A stretch of 64,000 nt of DNA from an uncultured Tenacibaculum sp. (GTDB taxonomy: Bacteria > Bacteroidota > Bacteroidia > Flavobacteriales > Flavobacteriaceae), in assembly GCA_947496185.1 (NCBI GenBank), contig CANMCD010000003.1:248001-312000 (forward strand). The letters are read 5' to 3'. Shown piece after piece: positions 35,755 through 44,700 of the stretch (the stretch's first letter is position 1; each line of letters starts with the position of its first letter). The translations under genes and the position numbers were made by a program. The notes beneath the pieces are model-generated. The model was given only the letters and a program-made list of their open reading frames with translations. It searched no databases and had not been told where the DNA came from.

Positions 35755-38317
35755 TTACTCATTTTTAACTACGTTGGTAATTACCATCCTATTTTCAACA
35801 TTTACATTTGGGCAAGAAATAACTAAGGATAGTGTTAAAGTAGATAACAATAAAACAATCTCTTACGAAAAAGGAAAAGAGTATGTTTTAGGTGGTATTA
35901 CAGTTACTGGGCTTCAGAAATTTAGTGAACAAACGGTTAGGGTTTATACGGGTTTAATTAATGGACATCCGATAAGACTTCCAGGAGATAAACTTTCTAG
36001 TGCAATCAAAAAATTATATGAGAGTAAACAATTTAGCGAAGTAGATGTTTACTTATCAAAACGTGATGGAAATACTGTATATCTTCAATTTGATGTTACC
36101 GAATTACCCCAGCTTTCCGATATTAAAATTGCTGGTGTAGGTAAATCTAAAGCTAAAGATCTTCAAAAAGAAACGGAGCTAAGAAAAGGGATGATGGTTA
36201 CAGATAACCTAATCGTAACTACCCGTAATTTCTTAAAGAAAAAATATACCGACAAAGGTTTTCTAAAAACCAAAGTAACTCTCGATACTAAAAAAGATTC
36301 ATCGGACATCAACACAGTAAGCATGCGCATATTTATTGATCGAGGTGATCGAATAAAAATTAAAGAAATAAACTTCGTTGGTAATAAAGCAATCACAGAT
36401 GGTAAATTAAGAGGTGCTATGAAAAACACCAAACGTAAATTTTTTGGTCGTTTTTGGAAATCTTCTAAATATGTATTGGATGACTATAAAGAAGACTTAG
36501 AAGCCATCTTAGAAAAGTATAGTGAACAAGGATACAGAGATGCACGAATTTTATCTGACAAAGTAAGTTGGAATGATGATAATACCATAAACTTGGAAAT
36601 TACCTTAGAAGAAGGACGTCAATACATATTTGGTGATATTCTATTTATAGGTAATAAAAACTATACAGACAAACAATTACAACGTATGTTGGGTATAGAA
36701 AAAGGAGACGTATATAACGGTAAAGTCCTAAAAGAACGTATATCAGGAGACGGTACTCCTAACTCTCAAGACATTCAGACATTGTACCACAACAGTGGAT
36801 ACCTTTTTTCTCAGGTTAATGCTGTTGAAACCAGTGTTAAAAATGATTCAATTACTGTTGAAGTAAGAATACGTGAAGATGAACAAGCAACTATTGGTAA
36901 AGTAACCGTTGCTGGTAACGACAAAACCAACGATCATGTTATATTTAGAGAACTACGTGTAAAACCTGGAGATCTCTTTAGTCGTCAAAACATTATCCGT
37001 TCTATTCGTGAAATAGGTCAGTTAGGCTTTTTTGACACCAATGTTACCCCAGATGTAAAGCCTAATTATCAAGATAAAACTGCTGACATTGAATTTTCAG
37101 TAGTTGAAAAAGGAGGTAGTCAAATAGAATTACAAGGAGGTTACGGTGGAGGTGCCTTTATTGGTACACTAGGGCTTTCTTTTAATAATTTCTCTGTAAG
37201 AAACTTATTTAATAAAGATGCATATCAACCCCTACCCATGGGTGATGGACAAACGTTATCATTACGTTTACAAGCTAGTAGAAGTTTTAGTACCTATAGT
37301 TTTTCATTTACTGAACCATGGCTCGGAGGAAGAACACCACAATCATTATCGTTCTCAATATATAGAACAAATCAATATCTATTTAATACTATTACCAGAG
37401 ACGTTGATAAAAATCAAAGTTTAAGTATTATTGGTTTGCAAATGGGACTAGGCAAAAGATTACAATGGCCTGATGACTACTTCACTCTCTCACAATCAAT
37501 TAGCTATCAAGGTATAAAGTTAAATAATTATAATTATCAAATTGGAAGATCAAATGACATACTAAGACAAGGTAATCTTAATAATTTATCCTACTCTATA
37601 GGGCTTTCTCGTAATTCAGCAGGACCAAGTTTGATTTTTCCAACCTATGGATCTGAATTTACTATTAGAGCAAAAGCAACCTTACCATATTCTCTTTTGA
37701 ATGGGAGAGATTATACCAAGCCTGCGGACATTCTTCCTGGATCACAAGAAGAACAAGACTATCTTGCAGACAAATACAAATGGTTAGAATATTATAAACT
37801 ATCTGCTAAAGGAAAATGGTATACACAATTAGCAAATAAGCTCGTGTTAATGTCTAATCTAGAAATGGGTTATTTAGGAAGCTATAATAGTCAGTTAGGT
37901 ATCACTCCTGTAGAACGTTATTTTGTAGGTGGTGATGGACTACAACAAGGACAGATTGACGGAAGAGAAGTTGTCGGATTAAGAGGATACCGAAACCAGT
38001 CTTTATCTTCTGCCAGTGGAGGGACAATATATAATAAATTTCAATTAGAATTACGTTACTCAATAACTGATAAGCCTTCGGCTTCTATCTATACACTTGG
38101 ATTTTTAGAGGCAGGTAATTCTTATGACAATTTTAGCAACTTTAATCCGTTTAACTTAAAACGTTCAGCTGGACTAGGGGTACGTATATTTATGCCTGCA
38201 TTTGGACTGTTAGGTATTGATTTTGGTCATGGATTTGATCCTGAATCTAACCTCCCGAATATTGACCCTACTAAATCTGGATGGCAAACACATTTTATTA
38301 TTGGAAGACAGTTCTAA
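35747..38317 (+). CDS. bamA: Outer membrane protein assembly factor BamA
   Basis: Central beta-barrel of the Bam machine that folds outer-membrane proteins. I begin it at the ATG at 35747 (MNNYSFLTTLV), which precedes a clear signal peptide ending FTFGQ; the ATG 30 bases upstream adds residues in front of the signal. Five POTRA domains run to about 420 (for example EINFVGNKAITDGKLRGAM, KVTVAGNDKTNDHVIFRELR), then the barrel, with the conserved YFVGGDGL and RGYRNQSL in the lid loop. The gene overlaps uppS by 8 bases. Confidence 0.95.
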   Translation: MNNYSFLTTLVITILFSTFTFGQEITKDSVKVDNNKTISYEKGKEYVLGGITVTGLQKFSEQTVRVYTGLINGHPIRLPGDKLSSAIKKLYESKQFSEVDVYLSKRDGNTVYLQFDVTELPQLSDIKIAGVGKSKAKDLQKETELRKGMMVTDNLIVTTRNFLKKKYTDKGFLKTKVTLDTKKDSSDINTVSMRIFIDRGDRIKIKEINFVGNKAITDGKLRGAMKNTKRKFFGRFWKSSKYVLDDYKEDLEAILEKYSEQGYRDARILSDKVSWNDDNTINLEITLEEGRQYIFGDILFIGNKNYTDKQLQRMLGIEKGDVYNGKVLKERISGDGTPNSQDIQTLYHNSGYLFSQVNAVETSVKNDSITVEVRIREDEQATIGKVTVAGNDKTNDHVIFRELRVKPGDLFSRQNIIRSIREIGQLGFFDTNVTPDVKPNYQDKTADIEFSVVEKGGSQIELQGGYGGGAFIGTLGLSFNNFSVRNLFNKDAYQPLPMGDGQTLSLRLQASRSFSTYSFSFTEPWLGGRTPQSLSFSIYRTNQYLFNTITRDVDKNQSLSIIGLQMGLGKRLQWPDDYFTLSQSISYQGIKLNNYNYQIGRSNDILRQGNLNNLSYSIGLSRNSAGPSLIFPTYGSEFTIRAKATLPYSLLNGRDYTKPADILPGSQEEQDYLADKYKWLEYYKLSAKGKWYTQLANKLVLMSNLEMGYLGSYNSQLGITPVERYFVGGDGLQQGQIDGREVVGLRGYRNQSLSSASGGTIYNKFQLELRYSITDKPSASIYTLGFLEAGNSYDNFSNFNPFNLKRSAGLGVRIFMPAFGLLGIDFGHGFDPESNLPNIDPTKSGWQTHFIIGRQF

Positions 38318-38382
38318 AACACTCACATTGTAGTCTGTATGAGATTTTTGGCACGGTTTTTTCTAAACACAATATATAACCA

Positions 38383-39201
38383 ATGAAAAAAAATAGACTA
38401 TTAATCGTTCTTTTACTTACTGTAGCGGTTGCAACTGCGCAGAAATATCAACGTATGGCTTATATAGATATGGAGTATATTCTTCAAAATATACCCGAAT
38501 ATATAGAAGCACAAAATTCTTTAAATGCTAAAGTTGAAAGATGGAAGAAAAAGCTAGATAAAGAGGCACGTAATATTGAAATTCTAAAAACAGACTTGGT
38601 TAATGAAAAAGCGATCTTGACTAAGGACTTGATAGAAGAGCGCGAGGAAGATATTAAGCTTAAACAAGAAGCACTAAGAAGACTTGAGTCATTGTACTTT
38701 GGGCCAAATGGAGACTTATACAACCTTAGAAAGCAACTAATCAAACCTGTACAAGATCAAGTATACAATGCGGTACAAACAATTGCATCTAAGAAAAAAT
38801 ATGACTTCGTCTTTGATAAATCTTCAGAATTAGTCATGTTATATTCTAATAAAAAACACGATATTAGCGACCTCGTTGTAAAATTGATTAATATTGATCA
38901 AAGACAACAAGCAAAAAAGGACAAAATAGCAGCTAAAAAAGACCTATTAAAAAACAAAGAACTAAGTGAAAGAGACAAACAAATACAAGCTAAAAAAGAA
39001 GAAATAAAACAGAAAAAATTAACTCAAAAAGAGGAAAGAGCTAAACTTATTGAAGAAAAAAGACAGGCGCGCTTAAAAGCACGAGAAGAAAAAAGAAAAC
39101 TGTTACAACAAAAAAGAGAAGAATTAAAAAAAGCACGAGAAGAAAAGAAAAAACAAGAACTCGAAAAGAGACAAAAGGAACAAGAAAAACAAAAGAATTA
39201 A
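38383..39201 (+). CDS. OmpH/Skp-family periplasmic chaperone with long charged tail
   Basis: Signal peptide (ending ATAQKYQ), then an OmpH/Skp core (about 20-165): MAYIDMEYILQNIPEYIEAQ, a coiled-coil arm, and YDFVFDKSSELVMLYSNKKHDISDLV. Skp carries unfolded outer-membrane proteins across the periplasm. Residues about 180-272 are almost wholly Lys, Glu, Arg and Gln with ordered i to i+4 charge pairs, which predicts a long single alpha helix beyond the usual Skp length. It is placed between bamA and a second, shorter paralog, consistent with a role in barrel assembly. Confidence 0.88.
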   Translation: MKKNRLLIVLLLTVAVATAQKYQRMAYIDMEYILQNIPEYIEAQNSLNAKVERWKKKLDKEARNIEILKTDLVNEKAILTKDLIEEREEDIKLKQEALRRLESLYFGPNGDLYNLRKQLIKPVQDQVYNAVQTIASKKKYDFVFDKSSELVMLYSNKKHDISDLVVKLINIDQRQQAKKDKIAAKKDLLKNKELSERDKQIQAKKEEIKQKKLTQKEERAKLIEEKRQARLKAREEKRKLLQQKREELKKAREEKKKQELEKRQKEQEKQKN

Positions 39202-39249
39202 ATAAATTAAGTCAAAAGTAAAGACAATAATTAAATCAAAACGACAAAG

Positions 39250-39759
39250 ATGAAATATTTTAAAAAGTTAATATTAGCTGCATTTTTCACAATAGGATTA
39301 GTTGTTTCAGCTAATGCACAAAAGTTCGCACACATCGATACTGAAAAATTGTTAAGAGAAATGCCTGAAACGAAAGCCTTGCAAACTGAGCTTGAAAAGC
39401 TACGTAAAACTCATGCTGATGATATTAATGGTATGGTTAAAAAATTCGAAGCTAAGGTAAAAAAATATGAAGCTGAAGGTAAAAGCCAAACGCAAGAGGT
39501 GAATCAAAAAAGGGCTATTGAGGTTCAACAAGATAGAAAAAAAATAGCTGAAGCTGAGCAAATAGCTTCTCAAGATATGCAAAAAAAATATCAAGAAAAG
39601 ACAATTCCAATAATAAAAAAAGCTGAAGAAGCTATCAAAAAAGTTGCAGCAGAAAAAGGTTTTATCTACGTATTCGATGCAAGTCCAGGAAAAGGGTTGC
39701 TTGTATATGATAAAGGTGAAGACATATATAATGCTGTTAAAGCTAAGTTAGGATTTTAA
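39250..39759 (+). CDS. OmpH/Skp-family periplasmic chaperone
   Basis: The 169 residues begin with a signal peptide (ending SANAQ), then KFAHIDTEKLLREMPETKAL, a coiled-coil hairpin rich in Lys/Glu/Gln, and the closing EKGFIYVFDASPGKGLLVYDKGEDI. This is the standard compact Skp/OmpH layout. It is the last gene of the envelope operon and is followed by a strong terminator. It is a paralog of the upstream gene without the charged tail. Confidence 0.92.
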   Translation: MKYFKKLILAAFFTIGLVVSANAQKFAHIDTEKLLREMPETKALQTELEKLRKTHADDINGMVKKFEAKVKKYEAEGKSQTQEVNQKRAIEVQQDRKKIAEAEQIASQDMQKKYQEKTIPIIKKAEEAIKKVAAEKGFIYVFDASPGKGLLVYDKGEDIYNAVKAKLGF

Positions 39760-39788
39760 TTATACCAACATAAAATATAAAACTTTTG

Positions 39789-39819
39789 TACCTGCTTATT
39801 AATTAAGCAGGTTTTTTAT
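39789..39819 (+). terminator. Intrinsic terminator after the envelope operon
   Basis: ACCTGCTTA / TAAGCAGGT with loop TTAAT is followed by TTTTTT. It ends just before the murI start region. The T-tract overlaps a TATTTTTG box (39817-39824) that could serve murI. Confidence 0.85.
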
Positions 39820-39829
39820 TTTTGTAATT

Positions 39830-40636
39830 ATGATGAAGTCTGCAAAACAAAAAGCTATTGGAATTTTTGATTCTGGTATCGGAGGAACTACTATCTGGAA
39901 AGAAATTAAACAACTATTACCTAATGAGAATACGATCTATCTATCCGATAATAAAAATGCTCCCTATGGACAAAAATCAAAAGAAGAAATCGTACGATTA
40001 TCGAAAAAAAACACCGAATATTTACTAGATAATAACTGTAAAATTATTGTTGTTGCATGCAATACAGCAACAACAAATGCTATAAAAGTATTACGACAGT
40101 GCTATAATGTTCCTTTTGTTGGCATTGAACCTGCAATCAAACCTGCAGCAATAAAAACAAAAACAAATATTATTGGTATTTTAGCTACAAAAGGAACACT
40201 AAACAGTAAGTTATTTGAAACGACTTCTTCAAACCTAGAATCAAAACCTATGATCATTGAACAAATAGGAGAAGGGTTAGTCGATTTAATTGAAAAAGGT
40301 AAAATACACTCCAAGGAAATGAAGCTACTCTTAAAAAAATACCTCACTCCTATGATTAACGCCAATGCAGACTGTATTGTTTTGGGGTGTACACACTACC
40401 CCTACCTAAAAAAACTAATTAAAAACATTGTAGGAGATACTATTCGAATTATTGATTCTGGTCAAGCAGTAGCCACTCAAACTAAAAAACTCCTTGAAAA
40501 TCATCAGCTAATAAATTCAAATGAAAAAGAATGTACCACCACACATCAGTTCTTATTCAATGGTAAATCATCTATATTAGAAGATATACTAACCGAGTAT
40601 AGAAATAGTATCACTGTTGAACAGAAAGAATTCTAA
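39830..40636 (+). CDS. murI: Glutamate racemase
   Basis: Makes D-glutamate for peptidoglycan stem peptides by a two-base mechanism. The signature pieces are IGIFDSGIGGTT, LSDNKNAPYG, the first catalytic cysteine C77 in VVACNTATTNA and the second C187 in VLGCTHYPYL. Length (268) is normal. The alternative start at the next codon (39833) is equally possible. It is convergent with the PorP/SprF gene, with only 9 bases between the stop codons and no obvious shared terminator. Confidence 0.95.
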   Translation: MMKSAKQKAIGIFDSGIGGTTIWKEIKQLLPNENTIYLSDNKNAPYGQKSKEEIVRLSKKNTEYLLDNNCKIIVVACNTATTNAIKVLRQCYNVPFVGIEPAIKPAAIKTKTNIIGILATKGTLNSKLFETTSSNLESKPMIIEQIGEGLVDLIEKGKIHSKEMKLLLKKYLTPMINANADCIVLGCTHYPYLKKLIKNIVGDTIRIIDSGQAVATQTKKLLENHQLINSNEKECTTTHQFLFNGKSSILEDILTEYRNSITVEQKEF

Positions 40637-40645
40637 CACTCTCTA

Positions 40646-41629
40646 CTAAAAACTACCATAAATATTAGGACAAGCCGCTCCTCTATTTCTTCTACACAAA
40701 ACATTTATCCCTAGTGAAATTTGATGAAAGTTTGCATTAGAAAAAACAACATCTCCTGATTGTCTTGTAAATGTGTATGAAAACATATAGTTCTTATAAT
40801 TCACTCCAACAATAGGTGTTACATAACTTGCATTGCCAAATACATTGCTCTCAAAACTTTTTCTATACGATGCAACCATCCACAAATAAATATTTGAAAA
40901 CTTTTTATACACCTTTAAGTTTATATCCCCTATCTTCTCTCCTGTTTGTTCTTTAAACTGAAACATAATCGAGGGTTCAAATTCTATTTTTTCTTTATCT
41001 CCAAAAAAATAACTTGCTCCTATAATATAATTCCTCAAATTCAATGATTCAAAGTTAGAATTCAAATTATTTTTTGCTGACAGCAAAATATTTTTTACGG
41101 TAAAATATGAAGCAAATCCTTCATTATGATAGGCTAAACCAAAATCCGCATTGAAATAGAAATTACTTTCGATCACTTGGCTTACTACCGGATCATTAAA
41201 GAAAGTAGATTGATCTACTTGATTTTGTACTGCTGAAAAAGACAAACCAAAGGATAATTGATTAAATACACTTTCATTTCCCATATACAAGTGATACGCA
41301 TACGAACCTTGAATAGCTTTTTGAGAATGATAACCATTTCTATCATTAAATAGAACAAATCCATATCCTGTATTGGAATATTCGTTTGGTTTCGCATGAA
41401 AACTTAACGTTTGAAGTTGAGGGGAATTCCTCAACCCTGCCCATTGTTGTCTTGCTGTTAATCTTACCTTACCGCATTCTCCAATACCCGCAGATGCTGG
41501 GTGGATTAAAAAAATATTGTCCGATAAATAATCAAAATAGATGGGTAAAGTCTCCTGTGAAGATATAGTAGACGTCCTCCCCATAATAAAAACTAGTAAT
41601 AGAATACTTACTTTTTTAAAATACGTCAT
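40646..41629 (-). CDS. PorP/SprF family type IX secretion membrane protein
   Basis: Outer-membrane barrel of the PorP/SprF family, whose members anchor or help export specific type IX cargo. The signal peptide ends near SSQETLP. The conserved start of the mature part is seen: PIYFDYLSDNIFLIHPASAG, then CGKVRLTARQQWAGLRNSPQ and GYGFVLFNDRNGYHS, and the protein closes with alternating strands. SprF-type genes usually follow a large adhesin gene, but none is adjacent here, so its cargo is unknown. The -7 box TATCTTTG lies at 41651-41658 (minus). Confidence 0.87.
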   Translation of the reverse strand: MTYFKKVSILLLVFIMGRTSTISSQETLPIYFDYLSDNIFLIHPASAGIGECGKVRLTARQQWAGLRNSPQLQTLSFHAKPNEYSNTGYGFVLFNDRNGYHSQKAIQGSYAYHLYMGNESVFNQLSFGLSFSAVQNQVDQSTFFNDPVVSQVIESNFYFNADFGLAYHNEGFASYFTVKNILLSAKNNLNSNFESLNLRNYIIGASYFFGDKEKIEFEPSIMFQFKEQTGEKIGDINLKVYKKFSNIYLWMVASYRKSFESNVFGNASYVTPIVGVNYKNYMFSYTFTRQSGDVVFSNANFHQISLGINVLCRRNRGAACPNIYGSF

Positions 41630-41650
41630 AAAATACTGCTAATATAATAA

Positions 41651-41658
41651 CAAAGATA
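41651..41658 (-). promoter_or_regulatory. -7 element (TATCTTTG) of the PorP/SprF gene
   Basis: Exact TAnnTTTG match on the minus strand, 21 bases before the ATG at 41629. Confidence 0.5.
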
Positions 41659-41740
41659 CGGAACAATTAACACATTATAAACATGTATTGATCTTAAAAT
41701 AAAAAACAAAAATCCTCCTTTATTAATTCACTTATTCTAA

Positions 41741-41773
41741 AAGATAACGTTATTTAACTGTTAAAATTATCTT
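41741..41773. promoter_or_regulatory. Nested palindrome, possible operator
   Basis: Inner dyad TTTAACTGTTAAA (41753-41765) lies inside outer arms AAGATAA (41741-41747) and TTATCTT (41767-41773). It lies between two divergent genes, 112 and 215 bases from their starts. A regulator site for the hydroxyproline genes is possible. Confidence 0.3.
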
Positions 41774-41987
41774 TTTATAGATAAAAAAATAAATTTAATA
41801 CTTTTTTTTATATTTTTATTATGAATTAAACACCCTCCTACCCCAGTAAAATTAAATACAATCAACTTTGTCATATTATAAATAACCAAGTAAAAAAATC
41901 CCTAATATAAATTACCCCCTTTGCCAAACTTATCAAAAACTATTCACTGGTTAATAAGTTATAGCATTACAAATTTGAAAGCCCATC

Positions 41988-43595
41988 ATGATCTCATCAA
42001 TTATCAAAAGAATAACTGGAAAAAACTATATTGGAAACAATACTTCATCACAAAGTAGAATCACTTTTAAGACTTTTAATCCACAAAAAAATAAAGAAAA
42101 TGAATATGTATTCTATGAAGCTTCCAATAATGAAATAAATGAAGCTGTCTCACTCGCTACCAAAGCCTTTGAATCATACAAGCTTCTTTCTGGAAAAAGA
42201 AAAGCTGAATTTTTAAATACAATTGCAGAAGAAATAATACTTCTTGATGACTTATTATTACAAACCTATTGTCTTGAATCAGGATTATCATTGGATCGAG
42301 CAAAAAAAGAAAGAAGTAGAACCATTTTTCAACTTCACTCTTTTGCCAATTTAATTTCCAACGACGCATGGCTCGAGCCTAGTATTGATACCGCAATACC
42401 TGATAGGAAACCAGTACCTAAACCTGATATACGTAGAATGAATGTTCCTATTGGTCCTGTTGTTGTCTTTGGAGCCAGTAATTTCCCTTTAGCGTATTCT
42501 ACTGCTGGTGGAGATACCGCTTCAGCTTTAGCTTCAGGTTGCCCCGTAATAGTAAAATCTCATCCTATGCATGCTGCAACAGGGGAATTGGTTGCCGCTG
42601 CAATCATTAGAGCCGCTCAAAAAACGAAAATGCCAAATGGAGTATTCTCTAATTTAAATTCAAGTGGCATAGAAGTTGGTCAACAATTAGTATTGCACCC
42701 TGATGTAAAAGCTGTTGGTTTTACAGGAAGTATTAAAGGAGGAAGAGCAATACACGACCTTATTTCTAAAAGAACGAGTCCTATACCCTTTTTTGCAGAA
42801 ATGGGTAGTATTAACCCTGTAGTTGTATTCCCGTCTATATTAGAAAAAAGAGGAAAAGAATTTGCTCAAAAATATGCCAAATCTATCACAGAAGCTTCAG
42901 GGCAATTCTGCACAAACCCTGGACTAATCATGGGTATTGAAAGTGAAAATTTTTCCAAATTTATAGATACATTATCAAAAGAGCTAATCAAAATACCTCC
43001 TTCTTGTATGTTACATCCAAAAATAATGGATAGTTACAAAGAAGCTAAAGCCACAATTATAAAGCAACACAATGTCCAAGTAATTACCGCTTATCCTAAT
43101 AAAGTAAAGCCTAACTATGTAAAACAGTCCTTAGCTACCGTTAGCGGTAAATATTTTATAGAAACTCCTGAATTACAACAAGAAGTATTCGGTCCATTTT
43201 CACTAATCGTAAAATGTAAAAATAAAGAAGAACTTGAAAGAGCAATATGTAATATTGATGGACAACTTACAGCCACTGCTTTAGGAAATATTTTAGATTT
43301 AAATGAATTTAAAAATCTAATTTCGCAACTAAGTAATAAGGTAGGACGTATTATTTTCAATGGGGTTCCTACAGGTGTAGAAGTATGTAATTCTATGGTT
43401 CATGGAGGCCCCTACCCTTCATCAACAGATGCTAGGTTTTCAGCAGTTGGTGAAAGTGCAATTAAACGATGGGTCAGACCATTTAGCTATCAAAATTGGC
43501 CAAACGAACTTCTTCCAGAAGTTTTAAAAAACGAAAATACATTAGGTATATTAAGATTCGTTAATAATAAATTAACTACGGATAAAATACAATAA
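41988..43595 (+). CDS. Aldehyde dehydrogenase, probably 2,5-dioxopentanoate (alpha-ketoglutaric semialdehyde) dehydrogenase
   Basis: NAD(P)-dependent enzyme likely to oxidise alpha-ketoglutaric semialdehyde to 2-oxoglutarate, the last step of hydroxyproline breakdown. The 535 residues contain the catalytic glutamate E271 (FFAEMGSINPVV) and cysteine C308 (ASGQFCTNPG), the cofactor motif GFTGSIKGGRA, and the long insertions typical of this ALDH subgroup (PVVVFGASNFPLAYSTAGGDTASALASGCPV). The choice of substrate rests on its neighbours: 4-hydroxyproline epimerase and a D-amino-acid dehydrogenase lie directly downstream. Pentose or glucarate pathways use similar enzymes and are the alternative. 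Confidence 0.88.
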   Translation: MISSIIKRITGKNYIGNNTSSQSRITFKTFNPQKNKENEYVFYEASNNEINEAVSLATKAFESYKLLSGKRKAEFLNTIAEEIILLDDLLLQTYCLESGLSLDRAKKERSRTIFQLHSFANLISNDAWLEPSIDTAIPDRKPVPKPDIRRMNVPIGPVVVFGASNFPLAYSTAGGDTASALASGCPVIVKSHPMHAATGELVAAAIIRAAQKTKMPNGVFSNLNSSGIEVGQQLVLHPDVKAVGFTGSIKGGRAIHDLISKRTSPIPFFAEMGSINPVVVFPSILEKRGKEFAQKYAKSITEASGQFCTNPGLIMGIESENFSKFIDTLSKELIKIPPSCMLHPKIMDSYKEAKATIIKQHNVQVITAYPNKVKPNYVKQSLATVSGKYFIETPELQQEVFGPFSLIVKCKNKEELERAICNIDGQLTATALGNILDLNEFKNLISQLSNKVGRIIFNGVPTGVEVCNSMVHGGPYPSSTDARFSAVGESAIKRWVRPFSYQNWPNELLPEVLKNENTLGILRFVNNKLTTDKIQ

Positions 43596-43649
43596 CCTAG
43601 CCCCTTCTCCATAAGGTGATATTTGGAAGTTTTTTTTTCTTGAGAAAAG

Positions 43650-43657
43650 TATGTTTG
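43650..43657 (+). promoter_or_regulatory. -7 element (TATGTTTG) before the epimerase gene
   Basis: Exact TAnnTTTG match 29 bases before the ATG at 43687, with TTTG at 43622-43625 (24-base spacer, slightly long). The epimerase and oxidoreductase may therefore have their own promoter. Confidence 0.4.
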
Positions 43658-43686
43658 GTTAAGAAAATTAAATAAACAATATACGT

Positions 43687-44697
43687 ATGAAAAAAACTTT
43701 TTTTTGTATCGACGCTCATACTTGTGGAAATCCCGTCAGAGTTGTTACTGGTGGTAGTATACCGAATTTAATTGGGAACAATATGAGTGAAAAACGACAA
43801 CATTTTCTTAGTGAATATGATTGGATAAGAAAAGGGCTTATGTTCGAACCAAGGGGTCATGATATGATGAGTGGAGCCATATTATACCCTCCTTCTGACT
43901 CTCGAAACGATGTTGCTGTTTTATTTATTGAAACCTCTGGCTGTCTTCCTATGTGTGGACATGGTATAATTGGAACAATGACAGTAGCAATAGAAGAAGG
44001 TCTAGTCACACCAAAGGTACAAGGCTTAGTAAAAGTAGAAACCCCCGCTGGTTTAATTCAGATTAACTACCAACAAACTGATAAAAAAGTGGATTGGGTA
44101 CGAATCACTAATGTTAAAAGTTTTCTAGCTGCAGAAAATCTTACGATAAGTTGCCCAGAGCTTGGCGAACTAATTTTCGATGTTTCCTATGGCGGAAATT
44201 TCTATGCTATCATTGACCCACAAACCAATTTTAAAGGAATTGAAAATTATACTGCTGCTAAAATCATTCAACTCTCTCAGGTACTTCGAAAAAAAATAAA
44301 TGAAAAATATCCTGATAAATTTATTCACCCAGAGAATAAAACGATAAGAGATGTTTCGCATCTATTGTGGACTGGCAAACCTATTGACCAAAATTCATCT
44401 GGAAGAAATGCTGTGTTTTATGGTGATAAAGCGATAGACAGAAGTCCTTGTGGAACAGGAACTTCAGCCAGAATTGCTCAATTATATGCTAAAGAAAAAC
44501 TAACTATTGGCGAAAAGTTTATTCATGAAAGCTATATTGGCAGTAAATTTATAGGAGAAATAGTAGCAGAAACTACTATTGAAAATCATAAAGCAATTAT
44601 ACCAAGCATACAAGGATGGGCTAAAATATATGGTTATAATCAATTAATAATTGACGATGAAGACGATCCTTATGCTCATGGTTTTCAAGTTATTTAA
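43687..44697 (+). CDS. 4-hydroxyproline 2-epimerase (proline racemase family)
   Basis: Converts trans-4-hydroxy-L-proline to cis-4-hydroxy-D-proline. Both catalytic cysteines of racemases/epimerases are present: C90 in LPMCGHGIIG and C255 in DRSPCGTGTSA. trans-3-hydroxyproline dehydratases of the same family have Thr or Ser at the first position, so the two cysteines favour an epimerase. The 336 residues are of normal length. The next gene, 3 bases downstream, encodes an oxidoreductase suited to the D-product, which supports hydroxyproline rather than proline as the substrate. Confidence 0.9.
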   Translation: MKKTFFCIDAHTCGNPVRVVTGGSIPNLIGNNMSEKRQHFLSEYDWIRKGLMFEPRGHDMMSGAILYPPSDSRNDVAVLFIETSGCLPMCGHGIIGTMTVAIEEGLVTPKVQGLVKVETPAGLIQINYQQTDKKVDWVRITNVKSFLAAENLTISCPELGELIFDVSYGGNFYAIIDPQTNFKGIENYTAAKIIQLSQVLRKKINEKYPDKFIHPENKTIRDVSHLLWTGKPIDQNSSGRNAVFYGDKAIDRSPCGTGTSARIAQLYAKEKLTIGEKFIHESYIGSKFIGEIVAETTIENHKAIIPSIQGWAKIYGYNQLIIDDEDDPYAHGFQVI

Positions 44698-44700
44698 CTC

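Larger units (their letters stand above)
41630..41987. other. Intergenic region upstream of the hydroxyproline operon
   Basis: Very AT-rich. It holds the PorP/SprF promoter box and a nested palindrome (AAGATAA ... TTTAACTGTTAAA ... TTATCTT, 41741-41773). No gene and no clear plus-strand promoter were found for the operon that starts at 41988. Confidence 0.55.
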
